In this document: positions 26,822-34,311 of the stretch, in pieces
Layout of the letters: every line of letters starts with the position of its first letter
How positions within the stretch are numbered: the first letter of the stretch is position 1
From: Pseudomonas monsensis
GTDB lineage: Bacteria; Pseudomonadota; Gammaproteobacteria; Pseudomonadales; Pseudomonadaceae
Direction: 5' to 3'
Assembly (NCBI RefSeq): GCF_014268495.2
Contig: NZ_CP077087.1
Location: forward strand, 3,971,501 to 4,035,500
DNA: 64,000 nucleotides
Position numbers and translations under genes: made by a program
The notes under the pieces: model-generated
What the model saw: only the letters and a program-made list of their open reading frames with translations
Database searches by the model: none
What the model was told of the DNA's origin: nothing

Positions 26822-27661
26822 ATGGGATTTGTCACCAGCAAAGACGGCGTCGAAATCTTCTACAAGGACTGGGGCCCGAAAGACGCGCCGGTGATCCACT
26901 TCCATCACGGCTGGCCGCTCAGTTCCGATGACTGGGATGCGCAGATGCTGTTCTTCCTGGGCAAAGGCTTCCGGGTGGTTGCCCATGATCGCCGAGGGCA
27001 CGGGCGTTCGAGTCAGGTCTGGGACGGGCACGACATGGATCATTACGCCGACGATACGCTGGCTGTGGTTAATCATCTGGGCCTGAAGAACGTCGTGCAT
27101 GTCGGTCACTCGACCGGTGGTGGTGAGGTGATTCATTACATTGCCCGGCATGGCCAGGCCAACGTCGCCAAAGGTGTGCTGATCAGTGCGGTGCCGCCGC
27201 TGATGGTGCAAACCGAGAGCAATCCGGGTGGTTTGCCGAAATCGGTGTTCGATGATTTCCAGGCACAACTGGCGGCGAACCGGGCGCAGTTCTATCGGGA
27301 CATTCCGACCGGGCCGTTCTATGGCTACAACCGGCCGGGCGCCACGCCTTCGGAGGGGATTATTGCCAACTGGTGGCGTCAGGGCATGATCGGCGGCGCC
27401 AAGGCGCATTACGACGGGATCGTGGCGTTTTCGCAGACCGATTTCACCGAGGACTTGAAGAAGGTCACGGTGCCGGTGCTGGTGATGCATGGCGAGGATG
27501 ATCAGATTGTGCCGTATGCGGACTCGGGGCCGTTGTCGGCGAAGTTGCTGCCCAATGGCACGCTGAAATCGTATCCGGGGTTTCCGCACGGGATGCCGAC
27601 GACCGAGGCCGAGACGATTAACGCGGATCTGCTGGCGTTTATTCGCGGTGAAGATCTGTAA
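26822..27661 (+). CDS. Alpha/beta hydrolase (non-haem haloperoxidase/arylesterase-like)
   Basis: This 279-residue alpha/beta-fold enzyme has its nucleophile in GHSTGGG (Ser97), the acid likely in VMHGEDDQIVPY and the base in FPHGMPTTEAE (His near the C-terminus). The oxyanion-region sequence HHGWPLSSDDWDAQM is typical of cofactor-free haloperoxidases and P. fluorescens arylesterase. It could act as esterase or perhydrolase. The start has GGAG upstream and MGFVTSKDGVEIFYKDW. It is divergent from the ior-like operon; no signal peptide, so cytoplasmic. Confidence 0.88.
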   Translation: MGFVTSKDGVEIFYKDWGPKDAPVIHFHHGWPLSSDDWDAQMLFFLGKGFRVVAHDRRGHGRSSQVWDGHDMDHYADDTLAVVNHLGLKNVVHVGHSTGGGEVIHYIARHGQANVAKGVLISAVPPLMVQTESNPGGLPKSVFDDFQAQLAANRAQFYRDIPTGPFYGYNRPGATPSEGIIANWWRQGMIGGAKAHYDGIVAFSQTDFTEDLKKVTVPVLVMHGEDDQIVPYADSGPLSAKLLPNGTLKSYPGFPHGMPTTEAETINADLLAFIRGEDL

Positions 27662-27678
27662 GTTTATGTACTGCACCC

Positions 27679-27768
27679 TGTGGGAGCGAGCTTGCTCGCG
27701 AAAGCGTCATTACTTTCAATATTGATGTCGACTGACACGACGCCTTCGCGAGCAAGCTCGCTCCCACA
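27679..27768. repeat. REPIN
   Basis: Left arm TGTGGGAGCGAGCTTGCTCG and right arm CGAGCAAGCTCGCTCCCACA are perfect inverses, with about 40 bp between. It follows the hydrolase and lies before the convergent GFA gene. Confidence 0.9.
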
Positions 27769-27831
27769 GGGACTATGTGACATGCCAAAAATCCTCACTC
27801 CATTCCAAGTCCCACAAGTTTTCTGCCCCCT

Positions 27832-28224
27832 CTACTCCTCTGTACGCTCCGTGCTCTCGCGATCACGCTCGTAGTGGTGAGCCAGTGGCAGCGCCGGTAG
27901 CCACGACTCGCGGCGGATGGTCCAGAGTTCGTAGGTAGGTTTGAACTGATTAGGCTCATCGAGCGATCCGACGTTGACCTCTACTTCATCTTCGGAACGC
28001 GTGAACACCGGAGAACCGCAGCGCGGGCAGAAAAAGCGCCCGTTGTAGTCGTGGGTTTCGCCGGTGACGGTCAACGCATCCTCGGGGAATATGGCCGAGG
28101 TGCCGAATAGTGCGCCGTGGCGCTTGCGGCAGTCGAGGCAGTGGCAGATGCCGACGCGGTAGGGCTGACCTGTCACTTCGAAACGGACATCACCGCATAG
28201 GCAACCGCCAGTCAATCGATTCAT
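27832..28224 (-). CDS. GFA-family (CENP-V/GFA domain) zinc protein
   Basis: This 130-residue protein has zinc-binding cysteines in GGCLCGDVRFEV, CHCLDCRKRHG and FCPRCGSPVF, the pattern of the glutathione-dependent formaldehyde-activating family. GFA proteins were named for condensing glutathione with formaldehyde, but most members have unknown substrates. The start MNRLTGGCLCG is canonical. It is a single gene; a repeat cluster follows upstream. Confidence 0.88.
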   Translation of the reverse strand: MNRLTGGCLCGDVRFEVTGQPYRVGICHCLDCRKRHGALFGTSAIFPEDALTVTGETHDYNGRFFCPRCGSPVFTRSEDEVEVNVGSLDEPNQFKPTYELWTIRRESWLPALPLAHHYERDRESTERTEE

Positions 28225-28261
28225 GTCACACCTCCTCTTCAGAATTTGAAATTACCGACAG

Positions 28262-28535
28262 CCCTCACCCTAACCCTCTCCCGGAGGGAGAGGGAACTGA
28301 CCGAGTTGTTTGCTCGGAATACGCCGACCTGAAATATCGAGTTGAACTCGGGCTCTGGATTACATGGAGATCCGCTCCCTTCCCCCTCGGCCCCTTTGGC
28401 GGAGAGGGAACTGACCGCGCTGAATGTGCAAGTTGCACCGACTTGAAATACCGCGTCGAACTCAGGTTTGAAGAGCACAAAGATCGGCTCCCTTTCCCCC
28501 TCGCCCCCTTGGGGGAGAGGGCTGGGGTGAGGGGG
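28262..28535. repeat. CCCTCACCC palindromic repeat cluster
   Basis: CCCTCACCCTAACCCTCTCC at the left and GGGGGAGAGGGCTGGGGTGA at the right frame two internal copies of a spacer with GCCGACCTGAAATATCGAGT and CACCGACTTGAAATACCGCG. CTTCCCCCTCGGCCCC and TTTCCCCCTCGCCCCC hairpin blocks separate them. Same family as the clusters at 9958, 41208 and 44666. No coding capacity is supported. Confidence 0.8.
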
Positions 28536-28903
28536 AAAAATCTCACAGACTCACGCAAAACCGAAAGCCGCCACCAACCGACATTGCTCATGTGCAAACG
28601 TCATCCGGTTATCGCGTTTAAAGCACACAAACCGTTACGCCATCCTCCCTACAACACCTTGCGCCGTTACCTACGCGTACGCCAGAATCCGCCGGCTTAC
28701 ACGGCTATGGGCCGGGCTATATCGTTTGCCTGTCACTGCAAAACAGTGATCGGGTTTGGTAGCCCGTCTCTAAGCGTCATGGCTACACCTTGTTCGGTCC
28801 CTTTTGGGAACTCGAATTATATGGTGGCCATGCGTGGGGCTCCTTCGGGAGCGCCGGGTTTTCCCGCTTAGACCGGTCTACCAACCTGCGCATGGCCACC
28901 ACC
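28536..28903 (+). ncRNA. Candidate structured leader RNA of the DUF6124-type gene (5' part, before IS3)
   Basis: No plausible gene is seen, but a dense set of hairpins is. CACTGCAAAACAGTG precedes CGGG-TTTGGTAG-CCCG (28751-28766). A perfect 12-bp stem pairs GGTGGCCATGCG (28823-28834) with CGCATGGCCACC (28889-28900), enclosing GGCTCCTTCGGGAGC and a loose CTACCAA (28878-28884). The same TTTGGTAG loop recurs 3' of the IS at 30165-30180, so one element was split. I recall comparable segments ahead of DUF6124/DUF3077 genes in other Pseudomonas. A 54-codon frame (28707-28871) also reads through it, but shows no good ribosome site. Confidence 0.5.
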
Positions 28904-28970
28904 TGATCTGGCTTAATGATTCTGGACACCCTTAAAGGGCGGTAATCTACGCCCAGCGAAGAGGTGGCAT

Positions 28971-29270
28971 TTGACTAGACGATATTTTTCGACAGATTTC
29001 AAACGGGATGCGGCTTGCCTGGTTTTGGATAAAGACTATTCGGTGAGTGAAGCCTGCGAAGCAATGGGCGTCGGACCTACAGCACTGCGTCGCTGGGTTG
29101 AGCAGTTGCGAGCTGAGCGCAACGGTAAGACGCCTGAGAAGTCCAAGGCCATGACTCCTGACCAACAACGCATCCAAGAACTGGAAGCAAAAATCCGACG
29201 GATTGAGCGAGAGAAGGAAATCTTAAAAAAGGCTACGGCTCTCTTGATGTCGGATTCCCTCGATCAGTAA
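28971..29270 (+). CDS. IS3-family transposase OrfA
   Basis: This 99-residue protein is the DNA-binding half. It starts at a TTG and has an HTH (YSVSEACEAMGVGPTALRRW, about residues 23-42) followed by a leucine-zipper-like helix (RIQELEAKIRRIEREKEILK). A slippery A6G run at 29225-29231 near its end allows a -1 shift into OrfB to make the OrfAB transposase. The zero-frame product alone usually acts as regulator. Confidence 0.92.
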   Translation: MTRRYFSTDFKRDAACLVLDKDYSVSEACEAMGVGPTALRRWVEQLRAERNGKTPEKSKAMTPDQQRIQELEAKIRRIEREKEILKKATALLMSDSLDQ

Positions 29271-30112
29271 GGCTGGTCGAGGAATTAAGCGAGCAATATC
29301 CAAGATCCGAGTTGTGTGGCGTGTTTGGTATCAACCGCAGCAGTTATTACGAGCGTCTGAAACAGCGGACAAAAGTGGATGCCGAGCGCGAGCGCCTCAA
29401 GATCAAGGCTGCTGAATTACATAAGCAAAGTCGCGGTTCAATGGGCGCGCGCAGCCTGTCAAAGGCGTTGTGTAACGAAAAGGAGTCGGTAGGTCGTTAC
29501 ATGGCTCGTAGCCTGATGCTCGAGATCGGATTGAAGAGCCAGCAACGACGCAGACATCGTTACAAACCTAGCGGCGCAGAGGCTCAATACGCCCCCAATC
29601 ATTTGGAGCGTAAATTCAACGTTGAGGCGCCCAATCAAGTGTGGTGTGGCGATGTGACTTACATTTGGGCCGGTACTTACTGGGTTTATCTGGCTGCGGT
29701 ACTAGACCTGCATGCCCGACGCGTCGTCGGTTGGGCGATATCCAGAAGTCCCGATTCGGCTCTGACCTGTAAAGCGTTGAGGATGGCTTTCGAGTCGCGA
29801 GGACGCCCTGAAAACTTGATGTTCCATTCGGATCAGGGTTGTCATTACAGCAGCAAAATGTTCCGAGAAACGCTGTCGGAGATGCGAATAAAACAAAGCA
29901 TGAGTCGACGAGGAAACTGCTGGGATAACGCTCCGATGGAACGTTTCTTTGGCAGTTTGAAATCTGAATGGATACCCAAGGTCGGTTATCGAAACGAAGA
30001 TGAAGCCAGTAGCGATGTGCTGCGCTACCTGACCCACTATTACAATCGGATCAGGCTACACAGTCACAACGGCTACCGAACTCCGGTAGACATGGAAGCC
30101 CTGGCGGCATGA
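29225..30112 (+). CDS. IS3-family transposase OrfB (expressed as OrfAB by -1 frameshift)
   Basis: The rve integrase domain is intact. DDE residues are visible in WCGDVTYIW (first Asp), MFHSDQGCHYSS (second Asp) and GNCWDNAPMERFFGSLK (Glu, about 35 residues later). After the AAAAAAG slip the reading continues KKGYGSLDVGFPRSVRLVEE and then SELCGVFGINRSSYY, with no stop, so a full OrfAB of about 380 residues can be made. An internal TTG at 29312 could start OrfB alone, but fusion is standard for IS3. Confidence 0.9.
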   Translation, partial: KKGYGSLDVGFPRSVRLVEELSEQYPRSELCGVFGINRSSYYERLKQRTKVDAERERLKIKAAELHKQSRGSMGARSLSKALCNEKESVGRYMARSLMLEIGLKSQQRRRHRYKPSGAEAQYAPNHLERKFNVEAPNQVWCGDVTYIWAGTYWVYLAAVLDLHARRVVGWAISRSPDSALTCKALRMAFESRGRPENLMFHSDQGCHYSSKMFRETLSEMRIKQSMSRRGNCWDNAPMERFFGSLKSEWIPKVGYRNEDEASSDVLRYLTHYYNRIRLHSHNGYRTPVDMEALAA

Positions 30113-30161
30113 AAAGGGATAAAACCCTATAACTGTGTCCAGGATCGTTTGACCAGATCAA

Positions 30162-30218
30162 CCCTCGTTTGGTAGCGAGCGCGATGGCTCCTTAAATTGC
30201 TAAGTGGGAGTTTCATCC
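30162..30218 (+). ncRNA. 3' part of the DUF6124-type leader, after IS3
   Basis: After the ACC target repeat comes hairpin CTCG-TTTGGTAG-CGAG at 30165-30180, whose eight-base loop is identical to the one at 28755-28762. A minimal frame ATGGCTCCTTAA follows at 30184-30195, then GTGGGAG, the ribosome site of the DUF6124-type gene. This is the tail of the leader interrupted by the IS. Confidence 0.5.
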
Positions 30219-30584
30219 ATGTTCAAAATCACACCCAATCCTCCAGACACCGATCCAATCCCTCACGACCCCGCGCTTGACCCGCAAAAGGTCAAAGAAG
30301 CCACCGACCGCGCCCTCGACTACTACCTGCGACCTGAAGCACTGGGGGCCCCACCAAGCTCACCCAAGTTTCGCCCGGTCTATTTGGTCGACCCCACGCT
30401 AGATGAAGAAACCCTGCTGGTCGAAGCCTGTGAGTCGCTTTCATACGCCCACTCCATGGCCGGTAACCTCGCCAACTCGATAGGCGGCCCGGAGCGCAAA
30501 CCACTGCTGGCGCTGCAACAGGTGATCATGCTGAACGAGCTGTTGGTCAACCGACTGCTGGACAAGCTGCGCATCCCGCAGTAG
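30219..30584 (+). CDS. DUF6124 (DUF3077)-family protein
   Basis: This 121-residue protein starts at an ATG with GTGGGAG 8 bases before it. An N-terminal proline-rich stretch (MFKITPNPPDTDPIPHD) leads to a helical core (VKEATDRALDYYL; SYAHSMAGNLANSIGGPERK; LLALQQVIMLNELLVNRLLD). This pattern is what I know from the Pseudomonas-specific DUF6124/DUF3077 family, whose function is unknown. No signal peptide. The leader with twin TTTGGTAG hairpins is its 5' region, now separated from its upstream part by an IS3 element, so its native promoter may be lost. Confidence 0.75.
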   Translation: MFKITPNPPDTDPIPHDPALDPQKVKEATDRALDYYLRPEALGAPPSSPKFRPVYLVDPTLDEETLLVEACESLSYAHSMAGNLANSIGGPERKPLLALQQVIMLNELLVNRLLDKLRIPQ

Positions 30585-30599
30585 TCAACACACGGAATG

Positions 30600-30628
30600 A
30601 GTGAGGGGTCCTCTCCCCCTCACTTTCA
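30600..30628 (+). terminator. Likely terminator after DUF6124-type gene
   Basis: GTGAGGGG and CCCCTCAC form an 8-bp stem around TCCTCTC, just after the stop codon, followed only by TTTCACT. The T run is short, so termination may be partial. Confidence 0.5.
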
Positions 30629-30797
30629 CTCTGCCCCTCGGTCGTTTGATGAGCAGAACTCATCAAGCCATCCCGATTTACCCGTCTAGCCCCCACTAGT
30701 CAGCTCTCTTGCTGTTCTCCCACCTGACGGGAGATCAAAATGCACAAGCGCACACTACAGCGTCCATACTGATTTTTTTCCCAGTTGGGACACCGAC

Positions 30798-31466
30798 ATG
30801 CCCTCCCCCGAAATCACCCTTTTGCAAAGCTGGCACGACAACGCTGACGCCTGGATCGAAGTGATCCGCAGCGGCGCCATCGAAAGCCGCCAGCAGGTTA
30901 CCGATCAAGCGATTCTGCTGGCGATCATGGGCCGTCAGCCGCAGCGTGTGCTCGACCTCGGCTGTGGTGAAGGCTGGCTGTTGCGGGCGCTGGCGGATCG
31001 CGGGATTGATACGGTGGGTGTGGATGGCGATGCGCAGCTTATTGAAGCGGCGCGTTTGGCGGGGGCGGCGCGGGTGCATGTCGCCAGTTATGACGCGTTG
31101 GTCGAGGCGAAGGTCGACGTGGGCCGTGACTATGAGCTGATCTGCGCGAATTTTTCATTGCTGCATCAGGACATTATTCCGCTGCTTGCGGCGATGAATA
31201 CGCTGCTTGTTCCCGGCGGGGTTTTGGTCATTCAGACACTGCATCCGTGGGCTGTGGCGGCTGGGGATTATCAGGATGGCTGGCGCGAAGAATCCTTCGC
31301 CGGGTTCAAGGGCCAGTGGCAGCCGATGCCGTGGTATTTCCGCACGTTGTCGAGCTGGTTGAATGCACTTGATATGGCCGGATTCCAACTCGTCAGCCTG
31401 CAAGAGCCACAACACCCGCAAAGTCAGCTGCCGCAGTCGTTGCTGATGGTTGCCGAGCGCCGCTGA
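30798..31466 (+). CDS. Class I SAM-dependent methyltransferase
   Basis: This 222-residue protein has a textbook SAM-binding motif I, VLDLGCGEGWLLRAL (around residue 50), and motif II acidic turn VDGDAQLIEAARLAG. A motif IV region YELICANFSLLHQDI and post-motif VPGGVLVIQTLHPWA follow. It resembles UbiE-type small-molecule methyltransferases; the substrate is unknown. The gene stands alone between the DUF6124 gene and a REPIN. Confidence 0.88.
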   Translation: MPSPEITLLQSWHDNADAWIEVIRSGAIESRQQVTDQAILLAIMGRQPQRVLDLGCGEGWLLRALADRGIDTVGVDGDAQLIEAARLAGAARVHVASYDALVEAKVDVGRDYELICANFSLLHQDIIPLLAAMNTLLVPGGVLVIQTLHPWAVAAGDYQDGWREESFAGFKGQWQPMPWYFRTLSSWLNALDMAGFQLVSLQEPQHPQSQLPQSLLMVAERR

Positions 31467-31491
31467 AATTTCAGAAACACCACCCATCATT

Positions 31492-31580
31492 GTGGGAGCT
31501 GGCTTGCCAGCGATGAGGCCGTAACTTTCAACATCAATGCTGCCAGACCCACCGCCATCGCTGGCAAGCCAGCTCCCACA
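31492..31580. repeat. REPIN (GGAGCTGGCTTGCCAGCGAT family)
   Basis: TGTGGGAGCTGGCTTGCCAG at the left and CTGGCAAGCCAGCTCCCACA at the right are perfect inverses. This is the second REP sequence class in the window, also found at 22281, 54516 and 58983. Confidence 0.9.
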
Positions 31581-31631
31581 GTGATTTCAGTTGTTCCCGG
31601 AATTCGTGGGCACCACAGAAACCTGTGGGAT

Positions 31632-31883
31632 CTATGCAGTTTGCCGGATCATCTGCGGACCACGGACGCGGTACTGCGCCAGCAGGCGCATGACGTAGCC
31701 GATCTTGATCAGGGTCGGGCCGAGGATGGTCAGAGCGTGCATCGCCACCAGCAGTGCAATCGGCATGTGGCCTTTGTAGAGATACGCGCCATATATGCCG
31801 GCCAGCAGCATGAGCAGACCAGCGACGAGGATTTTGCTCGACAGGTGCAGAACGTTCAGCGGGCTTTCGAAGAACGTGAGCAT
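31632..31883 (-). CDS. ppyR: Small two-helix membrane protein (PpyR-like)
   Basis: This 83-residue protein has two predicted membrane helices (ILVAGLLMLLAGIYGAYLY; LLVAMHALTILGPTLIKIGY) joined by a short positively charged loop. The conserved signature LTILGPTLIKIGYVMRL matches what I recall of PpyR, a Pseudomonas membrane regulator that affects psl and pyoverdine expression in P. aeruginosa. The name is from memory of short sequence patterns, so treat it as provisional. It is divergent from the PhnB-like gene, with a pair of operator-like sites between. Confidence 0.6.
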   Translation of the reverse strand: MLTFFESPLNVLHLSSKILVAGLLMLLAGIYGAYLYKGHMPIALLVAMHALTILGPTLIKIGYVMRLLAQYRVRGPQMIRQTA

Positions 31884-32196
31884 GGTGGCGTACTCCTGAG
31901 CGGTTCGTTTAGGTAAGTTGAGTACCTCAAGTCTCGTGCCAGATTTTTAATTCAAGATAATCAGTTAGTTGCACGATAACGAGTCAATTTGACACAAGCC
32001 GGACATAGTCAATTCGACCCGAAACCTTGTCATTACGACTACAGAAAGACACGATAAGAAAGTCCGGTCTGCAGCTCGATGTCTCCGTCGTCGGGATTTC
32101 CAATGCTCGGCAATTGTCGATCTACGGCACCGCCAATCGACCAAGGACTGACTACGCTGTAAATCCTGCGTGTCTAACCTGCCGAGGATGACTGCC
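31884..32196. promoter_or_regulatory. Divergent promoter region with two operator-like palindromes
   Basis: This 313-bp gap between ppyR-like and the PhnB-like gene has no coding signal. Two similar palindromes, GTCAATTTGAC (31983-31993, perfect) and GTCAATTCGAC (32008-32018, one mismatch), lie 25 bp apart centre to centre, about two helical turns plus a fraction. TTGAG-TAC-CTCAA near 31917 is a further small palindrome. The spacing suggests a dimer or tetramer binding site for an unknown regulator. Confidence 0.4.
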
Positions 32197-32700
32197 ATGC
32201 AACGCTTTCAAAAACTCACGCCCTGCCTGTGGTTCGACGATCAGGCCGAAGCCGCCGCGAAGTTTTACTGCTCGATCTTCGATCATTCGAAAATCACCGG
32301 TCTGACCCACTACAGCAAGGTCGGCCAGGAATTTCACGGCAAGCCGGAAGGTGCGGTGATGACCGTCAGTTTCGAGCTCGATGGCCAGACCTTCACCGGG
32401 CTCAACGGTGGGCCGATGTTCAAATTCAGCGAGGCGATTTCGTTTCAGGTCAACTGCCAGAATCAGGAAGAAGTCGACCATTTCTGGGGCAACCTGTCCG
32501 AAGGTGGCCCCGTCGAAGCCCAGCAATGCGGCTGGCTCAAGGACAAGTTCGGCGTGTCGTGGCAGATCGTGCCGGTGGCCTTTATGCACATGATGCTGGA
32601 CCCGGACACCGCCAAATCGCAGCGCGCGATGCAGGCCATGTTCCAGATGAAAAAACTCGACATTGCCGAACTGGAACGGGCCTTTGCCGGCCAGAGCTAA
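32197..32700 (+). CDS. VOC-family protein, PhnB/3-demethylubiquinone methyltransferase-like
   Basis: This 167-residue protein matches the PhnB-like VOC group often annotated as 3-demethylubiquinone-9 3-methyltransferase-like. It has FQKLTPCLWFDDQAEAAAKF at the start and FGVSWQIVPVAFMHMMLDPD near the end. No SAM motif is present, so the methyltransferase name is misleading and the substrate is unknown. I chose the ATG at 32197 because GAGG lies nine bases upstream. It is followed at 34 bp by an AraC regulator on the same strand. Confidence 0.85.
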   Translation: MQRFQKLTPCLWFDDQAEAAAKFYCSIFDHSKITGLTHYSKVGQEFHGKPEGAVMTVSFELDGQTFTGLNGGPMFKFSEAISFQVNCQNQEEVDHFWGNLSEGGPVEAQQCGWLKDKFGVSWQIVPVAFMHMMLDPDTAKSQRAMQAMFQMKKLDIAELERAFAGQS

Positions 32701-32734
32701 TACACTCGGGGGCTGGCCTGCCGGGAACACCACG

Positions 32735-33568
32735 ATGAAACACACTGCCGCCAAACACCCTGAAAAAGCCCCGCGTTTCTGGCGCGACGCGGCCCTGCCC
32801 TTCATTGAAGCGCGGGCCATCGCCGATGGCCGCGAGGTCTGTTATGCGCGGCATTCTCACGCGCACTTTTCCATCGGCGCGATCACCGCCGGGCGCAGCA
32901 CGTATGTGCACGAGCAGGCGCAGTTCGACGTGGCGGCGGGCACGGTGGTGTTGATGAATCCGGGCGATGTGCATGCGTGCAATCCGATCGAAGATCAGCC
33001 GTGGTCGTACGTGATGCTGTACGTCGAAACGCCGTGGCTGACGGATTTGCAGCATCAGTTGGGGTTTGCCAGTGATCTTGAGTTTCGGCGTTTTTCCACC
33101 ACTCACCTCGACGATGCTGCACTGTTCAATGAGCTGAATGGACTTTATGAAACGTTGATCGACCCGCACCAGGATGTGCTGCGCAAACAGAGCGCAGCCG
33201 TAGAGTTTTTCAGTGATCTGCAACTACGTTTGAACCCCGCCGGCCCCTCTCTGCGCGAGCCAAATTTCAAACTGGAACGTGCTGCGGATTTCATCCGCGA
33301 ACATTGCACCGAGGTGCTCAACCTCGACGACATCTGTGCGGCAGCACAACTGTCCCCGTCATACCTGATCCGCGCCTTTAAACAGCATTACGGCATGACG
33401 CCCCACGCCTTTGTGGTCAACCAGCGCATCCAGTTCGCCCGCGAGCGCCTGCGCAGCGGGCAGTTGATTGCCGATGTGGCGCTGGAAGCGGGGTTTGCCG
33501 ATCAGGCGCATTTTCAGCGCGCGTTCAAGCAGCATCTGGCGGCGACGCCCGGCCAATATCGCGGCTGA
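32735..33568 (+). CDS. AraC-family transcriptional regulator
   Basis: This 277-residue regulator has an N-terminal cupin-like ligand domain (RHSHAHFSIGAITAGRSTYV, then VLMNPGDVHACNPIEDQPWS) and a C-terminal double HTH (about 175-275). The HTH includes LDDICAAAQLSPSYLIRAFK and VALEAGFADQAHFQRAFKQH. I start at the ATG at 32735. It may control the convergent LysE exporter gene, a common AraC-LysE pairing in which the regulator senses an amino acid; this is inferred from position. Confidence 0.88.
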   Translation: MKHTAAKHPEKAPRFWRDAALPFIEARAIADGREVCYARHSHAHFSIGAITAGRSTYVHEQAQFDVAAGTVVLMNPGDVHACNPIEDQPWSYVMLYVETPWLTDLQHQLGFASDLEFRRFSTTHLDDAALFNELNGLYETLIDPHQDVLRKQSAAVEFFSDLQLRLNPAGPSLREPNFKLERAADFIREHCTEVLNLDDICAAAQLSPSYLIRAFKQHYGMTPHAFVVNQRIQFARERLRSGQLIADVALEAGFADQAHFQRAFKQHLAATPGQYRG

Positions 33569-33595
33569 CGCTGCCTCTGAAACTCAACACTTCTC

Positions 33596-33622
33596 CTGAG
33601 AGAGCGAGCCTGCTCGCGCCTA
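33596..33622. repeat. Degenerate single REP
   Basis: CTGAGAGAGCGAGCCTGCTC with the adjoining GCGCCTACAAGG is a decayed REP hairpin in the gap between the convergent AraC and LysE genes. Confidence 0.5.
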
Positions 33623-33628
33623 CAAGGT

Positions 33629-34216
33629 CTACGGTAGCAATAGGTAGATTGCGCTCAGTGCCAACAGCCCCGCCATCACCCGATTGAACCCGCGCATCCC
33701 CGTCGCATTGCTCAGATACCCACGCAAAAACGTCCCGGCATACGCCCAGCAGCCCACCGATAGATAACAGATCACCAGATACACCGCCGCAAACTGCCAC
33801 ACCAGCCGCGCCTCGCCATCGGCGACAAACGCGCCCATGCCCGCGACACACGCCAGCCAGGCTTTCGGGTTGAGCCATTGCATCACCGCGCCATAGAGCA
33901 GCGATGGCGCTCGCCCGGAATCCTTGGCGTTCAACTGTCCATCATCCACGGCCAGTTTCCACGCCATGAACAGCAAAAACGCCACGCCGGCCAGTTGCAC
34001 CACGCGGGTCAGGAATGGCCAGAGTTTCAGCACCTCGTGCAAACCCAGGCCCATCAATACCAGCAACAGCACAAACCCCAGCGTCGCTCCGGCAACATGC
34101 CGCTGACTGGCACGAAAACCGAACTGCGCCCCGGAACTCAACGCCACAATATTCACCGGCCCCGGCGTGATGGACGCCGCCAGCGCAAACGCCGCCATCG
34201 AAACAATCAGACTCAT
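33629..34216 (-). CDS. LysE-family amino-acid exporter
   Basis: This 195-residue membrane protein has about six helices. The family signature lies in ALAASITPGPVNIVALSSGA near the N-terminus, followed by QFGFRASQRHVAGATLGF and the later QWLNPKAWLACVAG motif. LysE/RhtB proteins export amino acids or small metabolites in exchange for protons. The gene is convergent with the AraC regulator and preceded upstream by a REPIN. Confidence 0.88.
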   Translation of the reverse strand: MSLIVSMAAFALAASITPGPVNIVALSSGAQFGFRASQRHVAGATLGFVLLLVLMGLGLHEVLKLWPFLTRVVQLAGVAFLLFMAWKLAVDDGQLNAKDSGRAPSLLYGAVMQWLNPKAWLACVAGMGAFVADGEARLVWQFAAVYLVICYLSVGCWAYAGTFLRGYLSNATGMRGFNRVMAGLLALSAIYLLLP

Positions 34217-34311
34217 CGCACACCTGCTTCAAATCGAGGAACAAGGTGCACACGGTATCGAGCGCCCGGCCCCCGGTATTGAAGAAAATGCCCCTGGCCA
34301 CACATATCCCT

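Larger units (their letters stand above)
28904..30161 (+). mobile_element. IS3-family insertion sequence, complete (1258 bp)
   Basis: The ends are imperfect inverted repeats of about 25 bp. The left starts TGATCTGGCTTAATGATTCT and the right end read inward is TGATCTGGTCAAACGATCCT, then both continue with GGACAC. A 3-bp direct repeat ACC flanks the element (28901-28903 and 30162-30164). The TGATC termini, two overlapping frames with a -1 slip site and DDE transposase identify the IS3 family. It lies at the foot of a 12-bp stem in the DUF6124 leader. Both frames are open, so the copy may be active. Confidence 0.93.

Noticed and set aside
28110..28871. A 253-codon open frame running from the GFA gene through the repeat cluster into the DUF6124 leader
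   Set aside because: It is antisense to the GFA gene, then crosses CCCTCACCC repeats. Only its last 54 codons coincide with the conserved leader, and that conservation is better explained by RNA hairpins.
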